Made by a program: the position numbers and the translations under genes. DNA of 64,000 nucleotides from Saccharothrix sp. NRRL B-16314 (lineage in GTDB: Bacteria > Actinomycetota > Actinomycetes > Mycobacteriales > Pseudonocardiaceae): contig NZ_JNXC01000037.1 in assembly GCF_000716595.1 (NCBI RefSeq), forward strand, positions 78,977 through 142,976. The letters are read 5' to 3'. Numbering within the stretch: position 1 is the first letter of the stretch; every line of letters begins with the position of its first letter. The notes beneath the pieces are model-generated. The model ran no database searches. It had not been told where the DNA came from and saw only the letters and a program-made list of their open reading frames with translations. Positions 1 to 7,999 of the stretch are shown in pieces.

Positions 1-285
1 GTACGACCCAGTTCGGCAGCTTGGGCCGTCACGCGAGCGGCCGGAACGGCGGCGGGTAGTGGCAACTGCGCCGTCGTGGCGATCAGCACAGAAGTGCGAT
101 GTATCCAGCCCGCAGATCACCCGTCCGACCAGCGGTTTCACGCCCACCTATCACCGCGTTAGCACCGTCCGAGCCCGACCTGCTTTAACCCATTCGCGTG
201 GACGTAGATGATCTCGGCCCCGCCTGCCTGGCGCTTCGATACAGTCTCGTGCTGACCACGGAGCGCAATCGGGGAGGTTTGTGCT

Positions 286-741
286 GTGACCGGCGACAAC
301 GGGGGGCTGACGGGAAACGTCGGCCAGTACGCCTTACAGCAGTACCGCGAGCAGGGCGGTGGTGGACTGGCGAGCCTGTTCACCATGGGGATGAGCGACG
401 TCGTCGCCGCCACCAAGGCCCTGTCCGCCGCAAGTGAAGCGCAGGCACTCTCGGTCGACCCACAAGCGGTCGACACGATGCTGAAGAAGCTCACCGAGAT
501 GCAGGACGCGCTCGACAAGATCGTGCGCCGCTCGACGCTGCTCACGTCCCACACCCCACTGGGTGGTGGATATGCCGAGGAGATCGGTGGGGTCAACGCT
601 CAGCTCGGCAGCCAGGTGCTCAGTGAGATCATCCCCGAGATGACCACTGCGATCGATGACCTCAAAACCCAGATCGAAAAAAGTCGCGCGTCCTATCAGA
701 ATGTCGATGACGCCAAGGCGCAAACACTGAACAACCTCTGA
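286..741 (+). CDS. Small ESX-type secreted-protein-like gene (cassette A)
   Basis: The protein has 151 residues, is alpha-helical in character, and has no signal peptide or membrane segment. A Gly-rich N-terminal stretch precedes two long helix-compatible regions around residues 40-85 and 105-145, the size and build of PE or WXG100-like type VII partners. The GTG start at 286 follows a strong GGGGAGG at 271-277, 8 nt upstream. It heads a cassette with a DUF3558 lipoprotein, a PPE-like protein and an EspG-like protein. The same order recurs at 41.8-44.9 kb, where a 124-residue gene takes this place. A role as secretion partner of the PPE-like protein is inferred from context; no WxG motif is visible. 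Confidence 0.7.
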   Translation: MTGDNGGLTGNVGQYALQQYREQGGGGLASLFTMGMSDVVAATKALSAASEAQALSVDPQAVDTMLKKLTEMQDALDKIVRRSTLLTSHTPLGGGYAEEIGGVNAQLGSQVLSEIIPEMTTAIDDLKTQIEKSRASYQNVDDAKAQTLNNL

Positions 742-760
742 CAGGACAACACGACACCCC

Positions 761-1318
761 ATGAATCGCCAACTCGCTCGAATCTCCGTCGCCGCCATCG
801 CAGGCCTCGCCATGCTCCTCGTGGCGTGCACCGACGAACCTGGCACGCCGACTGCCGGCTCGACCCCCACCACGACGGCCGACTCTTCGACCACCAGTGC
901 CAAACCAGATGCCGGCGCACTCGCGGACGTCAAGCCTTGCGATCTGCTCACTTCGAGCGAAGCAACCGGCCTGAACTTGACGAGCCCCGGGGAGCCTGAT
1001 CGAGTCGGGGGCACCGATGCCTGCGATTGGAGCGAAAGCGGAAATGGCGGCCTGATCATCGGCGTCAACCCCACGCGCGGCATCGAAGACCTCGATTACC
1101 GTGGCGAAAAGACTTCCCCGATCAAGATCGGCAAATACGACGCGACCAAGGTGGAATCGCACAAGGGCGCCAAATACGTCTGCCACGTGGTGATTTCGGT
1201 CTCGAACTCGTCGAGTGTGCAGGCCATCGGGACGTTGAAGGCTACTTCCACCGACACGGTCGCCGCGTGTGAGCGCGCCACCAAGGCTGCCGAACTGATC
1301 GCACCGAAGCTGCCCTGA
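761..1318 (+). CDS. DUF3558-type lipoprotein (cassette A)
   Basis: The 185-residue protein starts with a lipoprotein signal peptide. Basic residues are followed by a hydrophobic core and the lipobox LVAC, with the acylated cysteine at residue 23. A Thr/Ser/Pro-rich linker to about residue 50 leads into a globular domain beginning around PCDLLTSSEA, which has the look of DUF3558 (a C-D-L-L pattern and later cysteines at CDW and CHV). Such lipoproteins are actinobacterial surface proteins of unknown activity and often lie beside ESX substrates. The gene starts 20 nt after the previous stop and is probably cotranscribed. A paralogue sits at 42221-42802. Confidence 0.8.
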   Translation: MNRQLARISVAAIAGLAMLLVACTDEPGTPTAGSTPTTTADSSTTSAKPDAGALADVKPCDLLTSSEATGLNLTSPGEPDRVGGTDACDWSESGNGGLIIGVNPTRGIEDLDYRGEKTSPIKIGKYDATKVESHKGAKYVCHVVISVSNSSSVQAIGTLKATSTDTVAACERATKAAELIAPKLP

Positions 1319-1349
1319 CTGCTGTTCGACCGTCCCGAGGGGGGATGAC

Positions 1350-2609
1350 ATGACTCGCGAAAAGCCTCAGGCGCCCGAACCGACCGCCAACTACCCCGCC
1401 CACCCGCACGAGGAGATGAAGCGGCAGGTCGAGGAGAAGTTCGATCCCGGTCTCGCGGGCGAGATCGCCGATGAGTGGAAGAACATCGGGACCACGTTGA
1501 CCGAACTGGCCGTCGACTTCCAGGTCATCGTCAACGGCTCGCAGGACGCCTGGACCGGTAGTGCGGCGGAGGGGGCTCGGGCTGCGCTGGCGAAGGTGGG
1601 CAAGTTCAGCGACATGACCGGTGACCACTTCACCGCCACCGGCACGGCGCTGCACTCGCAGACGACGGCGGCGTCGGAGGCCAAGGCACGGATGCCCGAA
1701 CCCGTCGCCTACGACCCGAAGAAGATGTTCACCGACGCCATCGGCAGCGGCAACATCCTGAACCTGGCGGCATTGCCCATGACGATGCCCATGCAGAAGG
1801 CGAAGTCGGACGGCGCCAAGGCCGAGGCCATCCAGGTGATGCAGTCCCGCGACGACGCGATGCGCTCGGCGACCAGCGCCATGCCCGCCTTCGCCGAGAT
1901 GCCGACCGTCACCCAGGAGCAGGGCACCGCCACCAGCACCACCCAGACCTCCTCGGTCAACACCCGCACGGTCGAACCGAGCAGCAGGGTCGGCACCAAC
2001 ACCCAGGGCACGGGCACCACCAGCGGCACGACCAACACGTCCTGGACCGCACCGCCCACCGTGGCACCGCCGCCACCCGTGACCCCGCCGGTCAACCTGC
2101 CGCCCTCCGGCCCGCCGGCCCCACCGGTCACCCCGCCCTGGGCGATGCCGCCCGGCACCAGGCCACCGACCACCCCGCCCGGCAAGCTGCCGCCCCAGTC
2201 GGGCAGGCACCTCCCACCACCCAACGTCCGCCCACCCGGCCTGCCCGGACGCGGCCCCGGTGGCGGACCAGGTGGACCGGGCGGACCAGGCGGACCGAAC
2301 GCGACGGGCGGACGTCCCGGCATGCCCGGTGGACCCGGCGGCAGCGTGGGACGTGGCGGGTTCGGGCCGATGGGTCCCGGCGGCCAGAGCGGCTTCGGCC
2401 CGACCGGCACGCCGAACCACGCCGGCGCACCAGGCCAAGGCGGACGCGGCGCGGCGGGCACGCCCGGCGCAATGGGCGGCATGGGCGCGGGCGGTCAGGG
2501 GCAGGGGCAGGGTGGCGAGGACCAGGAGCACAAGGCCAAGTACCTCATCCCCACCGACGAGTACTTCGACGACAACCGCCTCGTCTCCCCACCCACCATC
2601 GGCGAATAA
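1350..2609 (+). CDS. PPE-like type VII secretion substrate with Pro/Gly-rich region (cassette A)
   Basis: This is a 419-residue protein. Residues ~20-185 form a helical domain with a WxG turn (DAWTG, Trp68), as in PPE/WXG100 proteins. Residues ~185-385 are low complexity, first Thr/Ser, then Pro-rich, then Gly/Pro-rich. The last ~35 residues become charged again (EHKAKYL, later SPPTIG). The paralogue in cassette B (42910-44100) has the same design and a matching tail, so the tail is probably functional. The ATG follows GAGGGGGGA. The EspG-like gene begins 6 nt after the stop; EspG proteins are cytosolic chaperones of PPE proteins, which supports an ESX-secreted role. No secretion machinery genes lie in the window. 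Confidence 0.75.
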   Translation: MTREKPQAPEPTANYPAHPHEEMKRQVEEKFDPGLAGEIADEWKNIGTTLTELAVDFQVIVNGSQDAWTGSAAEGARAALAKVGKFSDMTGDHFTATGTALHSQTTAASEAKARMPEPVAYDPKKMFTDAIGSGNILNLAALPMTMPMQKAKSDGAKAEAIQVMQSRDDAMRSATSAMPAFAEMPTVTQEQGTATSTTQTSSVNTRTVEPSSRVGTNTQGTGTTSGTTNTSWTAPPTVAPPPPVTPPVNLPPSGPPAPPVTPPWAMPPGTRPPTTPPGKLPPQSGRHLPPPNVRPPGLPGRGPGGGPGGPGGPGGPNATGGRPGMPGGPGGSVGRGGFGPMGPGGQSGFGPTGTPNHAGAPGQGGRGAAGTPGAMGGMGAGGQGQGQGGEDQEHKAKYLIPTDEYFDDNRLVSPPTIGE

Positions 2610-2615
2610 CACCGC

Positions 2616-3341
2616 ATGAGCACCATCGCGAGGCTGTCCCTGCCCGCCTTCGAGGTCCTCTGGGAGGACCTGCGGGCCGGGACAGCCATCCCCTACCCGT
2701 TCGACATCCCCCACCACGGCACGACGCTGGACGAACGGGCCCGCGTCCGCAATGACGTCCACGCCGACCTCGAACGCCGGGGCCTGGCCAGACGCGGCCG
2801 TCCGGAACCGGAACTCGAAGACGCACTGCGCCTCCTCGCCACCCCGGACACGTCGATCACCGTCATGGGCATGCTGGACGTCGCCAAGGAAGAACTCGTG
2901 CGCGCCCTGATCGCCGCCCGCGGCAGGTACGCCGTCCTGGCCGTCCAGGGGAGCGAAGGCGTCCAGCTCGACCTCCTCCGAGAAGTCGGCCTCGCCCACG
3001 CCGCGGTGAGCGTCCTGCCCCCACGACCACCAGGGCCGGGCCGTCCGGTCACCGTTCCCGCATCGGCGGTGCAAGGACGACGACCGCCGAGCCAGGGCAT
3101 CAGGCAGACCGTCCGCACCAGCGCTGACGACGACGTCCGGGTGCTCCGGGAAATGCTGGCCGGCCCCATCACCGGCACCGGCCACTTCACCGCCCGCCCC
3201 CACGGAACCGCCGTCACCTGGATCGACACGCCACGCGGCCGGTACGCCGGCATGGGCACGGACTGGTTGACCGTCGCACCGGCCGACCACACGGGCCTGG
3301 TGCGCAGGATCAGCCAGGCACTCGCGCCTCAAGCCCGGTGA
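2616..3341 (+). CDS. EspG-like ESX secretion-associated chaperone (cassette A)
   Basis: The 241-residue protein resembles actinobacterial ESX secretion-associated EspG family proteins. It opens with a LPAFEVLWEDL helix, then an IPYPF.IPHHGTTLDER segment, and ends with a segment that reads into strands (GTAVTWIDTPRGRY). The paralogue at 44097-44876 shares LSWLEFE, PSHGATLDER and YDTPEGRW at matching places. EspG proteins bind PPE partners in the cytosol and keep them soluble for export; here the partner would be the PPE-like protein immediately upstream. The 3' end overlaps the convergent TetR gene by 32 bp. Confidence 0.78.
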   Translation: MSTIARLSLPAFEVLWEDLRAGTAIPYPFDIPHHGTTLDERARVRNDVHADLERRGLARRGRPEPELEDALRLLATPDTSITVMGMLDVAKEELVRALIAARGRYAVLAVQGSEGVQLDLLREVGLAHAAVSVLPPRPPGPGRPVTVPASAVQGRRPPSQGIRQTVRTSADDDVRVLREMLAGPITGTGHFTARPHGTAVTWIDTPRGRYAGMGTDWLTVAPADHTGLVRRISQALAPQAR

Positions 3342-3924
3342 CGAATGCGTTCAGCGCCAGCTCGAAGCTGTCGTGGTCGAGTTCCCGCGCCACCGCGGGC
3401 AGCAAGTGGGCCTTGTCCAGGTTCGGGTACCGGTCCCGGTAGAACGTCTGGTCCTCGGAGAACCCGCTCGAGAACGAGCTCAACGCCGCACCGAACACCA
3501 GGTACATCAACGACGCCGCGATCATGGTCGCCTCCCGCCGCGACCACCCCGCCGACACCAACCCGCCGTGCACGACGTCCAGCCGGCGCAGCGACGCCTC
3601 CCGGTGCGCCGGCCCGTAAGCCAGGAACGGCACGATGTTCGGGTGCGCGGCCAGCGCCGCCCGGTACGAACGCGCGCAGCTGAGCAGACCCTGCCGCCAG
3701 TCGCCGCCCTCGAACCCGGACACGTCGACCTTTTCCAGGATTCGGGCCGCCACGTCGTGCAGCAGGTCGTCCTTCGTGCTCACGTGCCCGTACAGCGAAG
3801 CCGCCTGAACGCCCAGCTCAGAGGCCAGTTTGCGCATCGACAGGCCGTCCAGCCCATCCCGGTCGATGATGTGCAGTGCGGCGGTCCGGATGCGCGAGGC
3901 ACTCAGGATCGGGCTCCTCGGCAT
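3310..3924 (-). CDS. TetR family transcriptional regulator
   Basis: The 204-residue repressor has an N-terminal helix-turn-helix at about residues 10-55 (RIRTAALHIIDRDG, then LSMRKLASELGV and SLYGHVSTKDDL), typical of TetR. The C-terminal ligand domain resembles the TetR_C class (YGPAHREASLRRLD and an aromatic/hydrophobic later half). It is transcribed away from two acyl-CoA dehydrogenase genes. The 77-bp gap contains two inverted repeats, one covering the dehydrogenase ribosome binding site, so it probably represses those genes and itself and responds to an acyl-CoA or related ligand. The ligand is inference. Confidence 0.88.
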   Translation of the reverse strand: MPRSPILSASRIRTAALHIIDRDGLDGLSMRKLASELGVQAASLYGHVSTKDDLLHDVAARILEKVDVSGFEGGDWRQGLLSCARSYRAALAAHPNIVPFLAYGPAHREASLRRLDVVHGGLVSAGWSRREATMIAASLMYLVFGAALSSFSSGFSEDQTFYRDRYPNLDKAHLLPAVARELDHDSFELALNAFVTGLEARVPG

Positions 3925-3960
3925 GTCCGCTCCCCTTGCCTGTGGTCGATTCCGCGCCTA

Positions 3961-3990
3961 GGTTAGATAACCTAACACCGTTCGGTTAGG
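3961..3990. promoter_or_regulatory. Candidate TetR operator (two inverted repeats)
   Basis: GGTTA-GA-TAACC lies at 3961-3972 and CCTAAC-N8-GTTAGG at 3971-3990. The second repeat overlaps the AGGAGG ribosome binding site (3988-3993) of the acyl-CoA dehydrogenase that starts at 4002. Position between the divergent TetR and dehydrogenase genes supports an operator; protein binding is inferred. Confidence 0.65.
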
Positions 3991-4001
3991 AGGTCACCCC
4001 G

Positions 4002-5153
4002 GTGGATCTGCGCATCCCGGACGAACACCGGCAACTCAAGGACCTGGCGCACCGGTTCACCGAGGAGCAGATCGTCCCCCACGCCGCCCGCTGGGACCGC
4101 GACGAAGCCATCGATCGTGACCTCGTGCCCGCACTGGGCGAGGTCGGCTTCCTCGGTCTCGGCATCCCCGAGGAGTACGGCGGCAGCGGCGGCGACAACC
4201 TGGCGTACTGCCTCGTCCTGGAGGAGATCGCCCGCGGCGACTCGGCCGTGCGCGGCATCATCTCCGTTTCCCTGGGCCTGGTCGGGAAGACCATCTACAA
4301 GCACGGCACGGAGCAGCAGAAACAACGGTGGCTGCCCGGGTTGTGCTCGGGCGGGCAGCTCGGCTGCTTCGGCCTCACCGAGCCCGGCACCGGCTCGGAC
4401 GCCGCGTCCCTGGCCACCAAGGCGGTCCGCGACGGTGACGACTGGCTGATCACCGGCCGGAAGGTGTTCATCACCAACGGCACGTGGGCCGACGTGGCGT
4501 TGATCTTCGCCCGCACCGGTGGTCCCGGCCCGAAGGGCATCACCGCGTTCCTCGTGCCGACCGACTCCCCCGGCTTCCGCGCCACCGAGATCCACGGCAA
4601 GCTCGGCATGCGCGGCCAGGCCACCGCCGAGCTGACCCTCGACCAGGTCAGGGTCAGGGACGACAGCCGCGTCGGCGACGAGGGCACCGGCTTCAAGCTG
4701 GCCATGGCCGCGCTCGACCGTGGCCGCATGTCCGTCGCCGCCGGTTGCGTCGGCGCCGCCCGCGGTGCGCTGGAGGCGAGCCTCAAGTACGCCAAGGAAC
4801 GCGAGCAGTTCGGCAAGCCCATCGCCGGTTTCCAGCTGGTGCAGGAACTCCTGGCCGACATGGCCGTGGAAACCGACGCCGCGCGGCTGCTCACGTGGCG
4901 GTGCGCGGACCTCGCCGACCGCGGCGAGCCGTTCAGCACGGAGGCGTCGATGGCGAAGCTCTACGCCAGCGAAGCCGCCGTCCGGGTGGCCAACAACGCC
5001 ATCCAGGTGTTCGGCGGGTACGGGTACATCGACGAGTACCCGGTGGGCAAGTACCTGCGGGACACCAGGGTCACGACCCTCTACGAGGGCACCAGCCAGA
5101 TCCAGAAGTTGCTCATCGGCCGGGCGCTGACCGGCATCAACGCGTTCATGTAG
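4002..5153 (+). CDS. Acyl-CoA dehydrogenase
   Basis: This 383-residue FAD enzyme introduces a trans-2 double bond into acyl-CoA, the first step of beta-oxidation or branched-chain degradation. It has the family architecture: an N-terminal helical domain (DEHRQLKDLAHRFTEE), a middle beta domain (FGLTEPGTGSDA at ~125-136), and a C-terminal helical domain ending with FGGYGYIDEYPVGKYLRD and LYEGTSQIQ, whose Glu is the likely catalytic base. The GTG start has AGGAGG 8 nt upstream, inside the putative TetR operator. A second dehydrogenase follows after 20 nt. The substrate chain cannot be told from sequence. Confidence 0.92.
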   Translation: MDLRIPDEHRQLKDLAHRFTEEQIVPHAARWDRDEAIDRDLVPALGEVGFLGLGIPEEYGGSGGDNLAYCLVLEEIARGDSAVRGIISVSLGLVGKTIYKHGTEQQKQRWLPGLCSGGQLGCFGLTEPGTGSDAASLATKAVRDGDDWLITGRKVFITNGTWADVALIFARTGGPGPKGITAFLVPTDSPGFRATEIHGKLGMRGQATAELTLDQVRVRDDSRVGDEGTGFKLAMAALDRGRMSVAAGCVGAARGALEASLKYAKEREQFGKPIAGFQLVQELLADMAVETDAARLLTWRCADLADRGEPFSTEASMAKLYASEAAVRVANNAIQVFGGYGYIDEYPVGKYLRDTRVTTLYEGTSQIQKLLIGRALTGINAFM

Positions 5154-5173
5154 ACGGGTAGAGGGAGGACGGC

Positions 5174-6343
5174 ATGGACTTCACGCTCGACGAGGAGCAG
5201 AAGGAGATCCGCGACTGGGTGCGGACCTTCGTGCGCAAGGAGGTGACGCCGCTCGAACCGGAGGTGCTGCGGCGCGAACGCCTGGGTGAGCCCGGTCTGA
5301 CCCGCGACGAACTGAAGGAACTCCAGGACAAGGCGAAGGCGGCCGGGTTCTTCGGCGTGCTCACGCCGACCGAGTACGGCGGCATGGGCCTGGGTGCGCT
5401 CATGACGGCGCTCGTGGAAGCCGAACTGGGCCGCTCGTTCGTCCCGTTCCGCTTCGGCGGCTACGCGGACAACATCCTGTTCCACGGCAACGAGGAGCAG
5501 AAGCAGCGCTACCTGCTGCCGACCATCTCCGGTGAACGCGTGTCGTGCTTCGCGATCACCGAGCCCGGCGCCGGCTCGGACGCCAAGGCGATCCGCACGT
5601 CCGCCCGCAAGGAGGGCGGCGAGTGGGTGATCAACGGCGAGAAGACGTTCATCACGCAGGGCAACGAAGCGGACTTCGCGATGGTGTTCGCGGTGACCGA
5701 CAAGGAGAAGGGCGCGGACGGCGGCGTCACCTGCTTCCTGGTCGACCGGGACATGGGCTGGAAGTCGGAGCCCATCCCGACCATGGGCCAGTGGGGTCCG
5801 GCCGCGCTCGTGTTCGACAACGTCCGGGTGCCCGAGGAGAACATCCTCGGCGAGGTCGGCAAGGGCTTCCACCTGGCCATGCAGTGGATCGGCCAGGGCC
5901 GCTACCTGCTGCCGGCGCGGGCGATCGGCTCGTGCGAACGGCTGGTCGAGATGGCCATCGAGCAGGCGAACAACCGGGTCACGTTCGGCCAGCCGATCGC
6001 CGAGTACCAGGCCATCCAGTGGATGATCGCCGACTCCGCGGTCGAGATCGAGGCACTGCGCTGGCTCGTGCTGCACGCCGCGTGGCTGGTCGACCAGAAG
6101 GTCGATTCGCGGCAGGCGCAGTCGATGGCGAAGCTCTACGGCGGCATCAAGGCCAACGAGATCGTGGACCGGGTCCTCCAGGTGCACGGCGGCATGGGCT
6201 ACACCCGTGAGCTGCCGATCGAGCGCTGGTACCGCGAACTCCGGCTGCTCCGCATCTACGAGGGCACGGACGAGATCCAGCGCCGCACCATCGCCCGCAA
6301 CCTCCTCAAGGGACACTCGAAGGTCACGGGAACGCTGGGCTGA
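5174..6343 (+). CDS. Acyl-CoA dehydrogenase (second of pair)
   Basis: The protein has 389 residues and full acyl-CoA dehydrogenase architecture: N-terminal helices (DEEQKEIRDWVRTFV), FAITEPGAGSDA, VHGGMGYTRELPIERWYRE, and RIYEGTDEIQRR near the C-terminus, with the Glu expected as base. The ATG at 5174 follows GGGAGGA. It lies 20 nt behind the preceding dehydrogenase and probably shares its mRNA and TetR control. The two differ enough that they are likely to have distinct substrates or act in one catabolic route. A hairpin terminator follows at 6360-6389. Confidence 0.92.
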   Translation: MDFTLDEEQKEIRDWVRTFVRKEVTPLEPEVLRRERLGEPGLTRDELKELQDKAKAAGFFGVLTPTEYGGMGLGALMTALVEAELGRSFVPFRFGGYADNILFHGNEEQKQRYLLPTISGERVSCFAITEPGAGSDAKAIRTSARKEGGEWVINGEKTFITQGNEADFAMVFAVTDKEKGADGGVTCFLVDRDMGWKSEPIPTMGQWGPAALVFDNVRVPEENILGEVGKGFHLAMQWIGQGRYLLPARAIGSCERLVEMAIEQANNRVTFGQPIAEYQAIQWMIADSAVEIEALRWLVLHAAWLVDQKVDSRQAQSMAKLYGGIKANEIVDRVLQVHGGMGYTRELPIERWYRELRLLRIYEGTDEIQRRTIARNLLKGHSKVTGTLG

Positions 6344-6359
6344 CAACACTTCTCGCCCG

Positions 6360-6389
6360 CCGGAGGGCTGTCCGCCATCAGCCCTCCGG
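6360..6389 (+). terminator. Hairpin terminator after acyl-CoA dehydrogenases
   Basis: CCGGAGGGCTG (6360-6370) pairs with CAGCCCTCCGG (6379-6389) across an 8-nt loop. It begins 17 nt after the dehydrogenase stop codon and has no T tract, as is common in actinomycetes. Confidence 0.75.
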
Positions 6390-6393
6390 TCCA

Positions 6394-6455
6394 GCACGAC
6401 ATCAACCCAGGCACGACATCAACCCAGGCACGTCGGCCCCGGCACGTCAACCCAG
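6394..6455. repeat. 17-bp tandem repeat with degenerate copies
   Basis: GCACGACATCAACCCAG occurs exactly twice (6394-6410 and 6411-6427), followed by two shorter related 14-bp units (GCACGTCGGCCCCG and GCACGTCAACCCAG, to 6455). The last unit overlaps the 3' end of the minus-strand gene that ends at 6447. No function is apparent. Confidence 0.7.
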
Positions 6456-6722
6456 CCACACCACGTGCGCCCGCTGCGTGCCGGACGACCGTGAGCTGAG
6501 CTCGAACAACACCCGGGCGCTCTCCGCGCTCTGGGAGCTGAGCCGGAACCCGCCCTCCACGCCGTCGACCTCGGCACGGTCGGCGTAGGCCAGGCCGTAG
6601 CCCGCGACGCGCGCGTCCTCCGCCTCGCCGTACTCCTCCACGATCGCGAACAGCCGAGGCGCCTCGCTGACCGCCAGTTGGTGCATGAGTCCGGTGAACT
6701 CTTCCTTGGTCCACGGTGGCAC
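6447..6722 (-). CDS. Hypothetical protein divergent from XRE gene
   Basis: The 91-residue soluble protein begins VPPWTKEEFTGLMHQL and has no recognised domain or membrane segment. The GTG start at 6722 is chosen because GGAAGGGG lies 7 nt upstream and upstream codons in this frame lack such a site. It is divergent from the XRE/DUF5753 regulator. Small genes of this sort are common neighbours of XRE-DUF397 pairs in actinomycetes, where their role is not established. Control by the XRE protein from the shared upstream region is plausible. Confidence 0.6.
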   Translation of the reverse strand: MPPWTKEEFTGLMHQLAVSEAPRLFAIVEEYGEAEDARVAGYGLAYADRAEVDGVEGGFRLSSQSAESARVLFELSSRSSGTQRAHVVWLG

Positions 6723-6844
6723 GCGGGTACCCCTTCCCTTGTCGGCGCGACCGTTGGCGCGACCGTTGATGCGCTCACGCAACGTCACTGATCCGCTACG
6801 GTGACCGCACATTAGATTTCCCAGACTCGGCCGCGAAACGCAAA

Positions 6845-6869
6845 AAATGCATAGCTGCACCTTGCATTT
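6845..6869. promoter_or_regulatory. Inverted repeat upstream of XRE gene
   Basis: AAATGCA (6845-6851) and TGCATTT (6863-6869) form an inverted repeat in the AT-richer gap between the divergent hypothetical gene and the XRE/DUF5753 gene. It is a reasonable operator for autoregulation; binding is inferred. Confidence 0.45.
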
Positions 6870-6918
6870 GCCATGCAGCGTTCGGCGGACGCACGTGCAC
6901 GAAAGGGGCCGGACCACC

Positions 6919-7773
6919 GTGGCCACGAAGAAGAGCGCGCCGACCATCCGACTGCGCAGGTTGGCCGGTCAGCTCAGAAGGCTTCGTGACGGGACGGAGC
7001 TGCGGCGGGAGGACGTCGAGGAGAAAACCGGCATCAACTCCACCACCCTCTACCGCATCGAGACCGCCCGGACCCGACCGCAGTACCGGACGTTGGCCGC
7101 CCTGCTCAAGCTGTACGGCGTGCCGAGCGATGAGCAGGAACGCCTGATGGCGCTGTACAAGCAGTCCGCCAACCAGGGCTGGATCCAACCCTGGCACGAG
7201 GATCTGCGCGAGGAGTACACCGCCTACATCAACTTCGAGGCCGAAGCGCAAGGTGTCCGCAACTACTCAGGGCTTTTCGTCCCTGGGTTGCTCCAGACCG
7301 AGGACTACGCCCGTGCGGTGATCCGCGGGATCCTGCACGAAGCGAGCGACGAGAGGGTCGAAGACCGCGTTCGCACCCGGATGGAGCGCCAGGCCGTCCT
7401 GGCGAAGGCGAAGCCGCTCAAGCTTTGGGTGATCATCGACGAGGCGGCACTGCGCCGTGAGGTCGGTGGAACGGACATCATGCGGGCACAGTGCGAGGCT
7501 CTGGTGAAAGCAGCCATGGCCCCGCACGTGACGATCCAGGTGATCCCGTTCAGCTCCGGCGTTCATCCAGGCATGCCCGGCCAGTTCCTCATCCTGGAGT
7601 TCGAGGACCCGATGGACGCCGACCTGATCTACTTGGACAGCCAGGCAGGTGAGATATTTTTGGAGTCGGACGCCGACATCAAGCACTTCCGGACAGACTT
7701 CGATCAGCTGGTAGCGGTCGCCAAGAGCCCCAAAGACTCGCTGTCGCTGATCGCCGAGATTGCCACTGGCTAG
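6919..7773 (+). CDS. XRE family regulator with DUF5753 domain
   Basis: The 284-residue protein has an N-terminal helix-turn-helix at residues ~10-65 (LRRLAGQLRRLRDGTELRRE, then STTLYRIETARTRPQ) and a C-terminal DUF5753 domain from about residue 100 (YSGLFVPGLLQTEDYARAV, later VQVIPFSSGVHPGMPGQF and a DLIYLDSQAGEIFLES stretch). The GTG start at 6919 follows GAAAGGGG. A DUF397 gene begins 22 nt after the stop, the standard actinomycete pair related to BldB/WhiJ-type developmental control. The target and signal are unknown. A similar but frameshifted pair lies at 45.4-46.4 kb. Confidence 0.88.
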   Translation: MATKKSAPTIRLRRLAGQLRRLRDGTELRREDVEEKTGINSTTLYRIETARTRPQYRTLAALLKLYGVPSDEQERLMALYKQSANQGWIQPWHEDLREEYTAYINFEAEAQGVRNYSGLFVPGLLQTEDYARAVIRGILHEASDERVEDRVRTRMERQAVLAKAKPLKLWVIIDEAALRREVGGTDIMRAQCEALVKAAMAPHVTIQVIPFSSGVHPGMPGQFLILEFEDPMDADLIYLDSQAGEIFLESDADIKHFRTDFDQLVAVAKSPKDSLSLIAEIATG

Positions 7774-7795
7774 GACGAAGGGGGTTCAAGCAACC

Positions 7796-7999
7796 ATGCA
7801 GCACAGGGACCTGTTGGGGGCGGCTTGGCGCAAGAGCAGCTTCAGCGGGGAAGGCGAATCCTGCGTTGAAGTGGCGTCGATGGGTGATCGGGTCGCCGCG
7901 CGCGACTCCAAGAACCTGACCGGACCGACGCTGACCTTCAAGGTCGAGCAGTGGCGGAAGTTCCTCGCCGGCCTGGAACAGGTCAGCCCAAGCTGGTGA
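7796..7999 (+). CDS. DUF397 domain protein
   Basis: The 67-residue protein matches DUF397: AWRKSSFSGEGESCVEVASM, then VAARDSKNLTGPTLTF and a WRKFLAGL end. The ATG at 7796 follows GAAGGGGG (7777-7784), which decides against the upstream in-frame codons. It is coupled to the XRE/DUF5753 gene just upstream. DUF397 proteins are small partners of such regulators and in Streptomyces affect development and antibiotic production; the biochemical role is not settled. The last 17 bp overlap the convergent GntR gene. Confidence 0.88.
   Translation: MQHRDLLGAAWRKSSFSGEGESCVEVASMGDRVAARDSKNLTGPTLTFKVEQWRKFLAGLEQVSPSW

Noticed and set aside
1..285. Possible end of an upstream gene at the window start
   Set aside because: No frame with coding character or stop-defined end could be supported; treated as intergenic with the cassette A promoter.
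1242..3332. Very long open frame on the minus strand (~696 codons) opposite the PPE-like and EspG-like genes
   Set aside because: It is a GC-rich shadow of the plus-strand genes; composition is Arg/Gly-heavy, and there is no start signal or domain.
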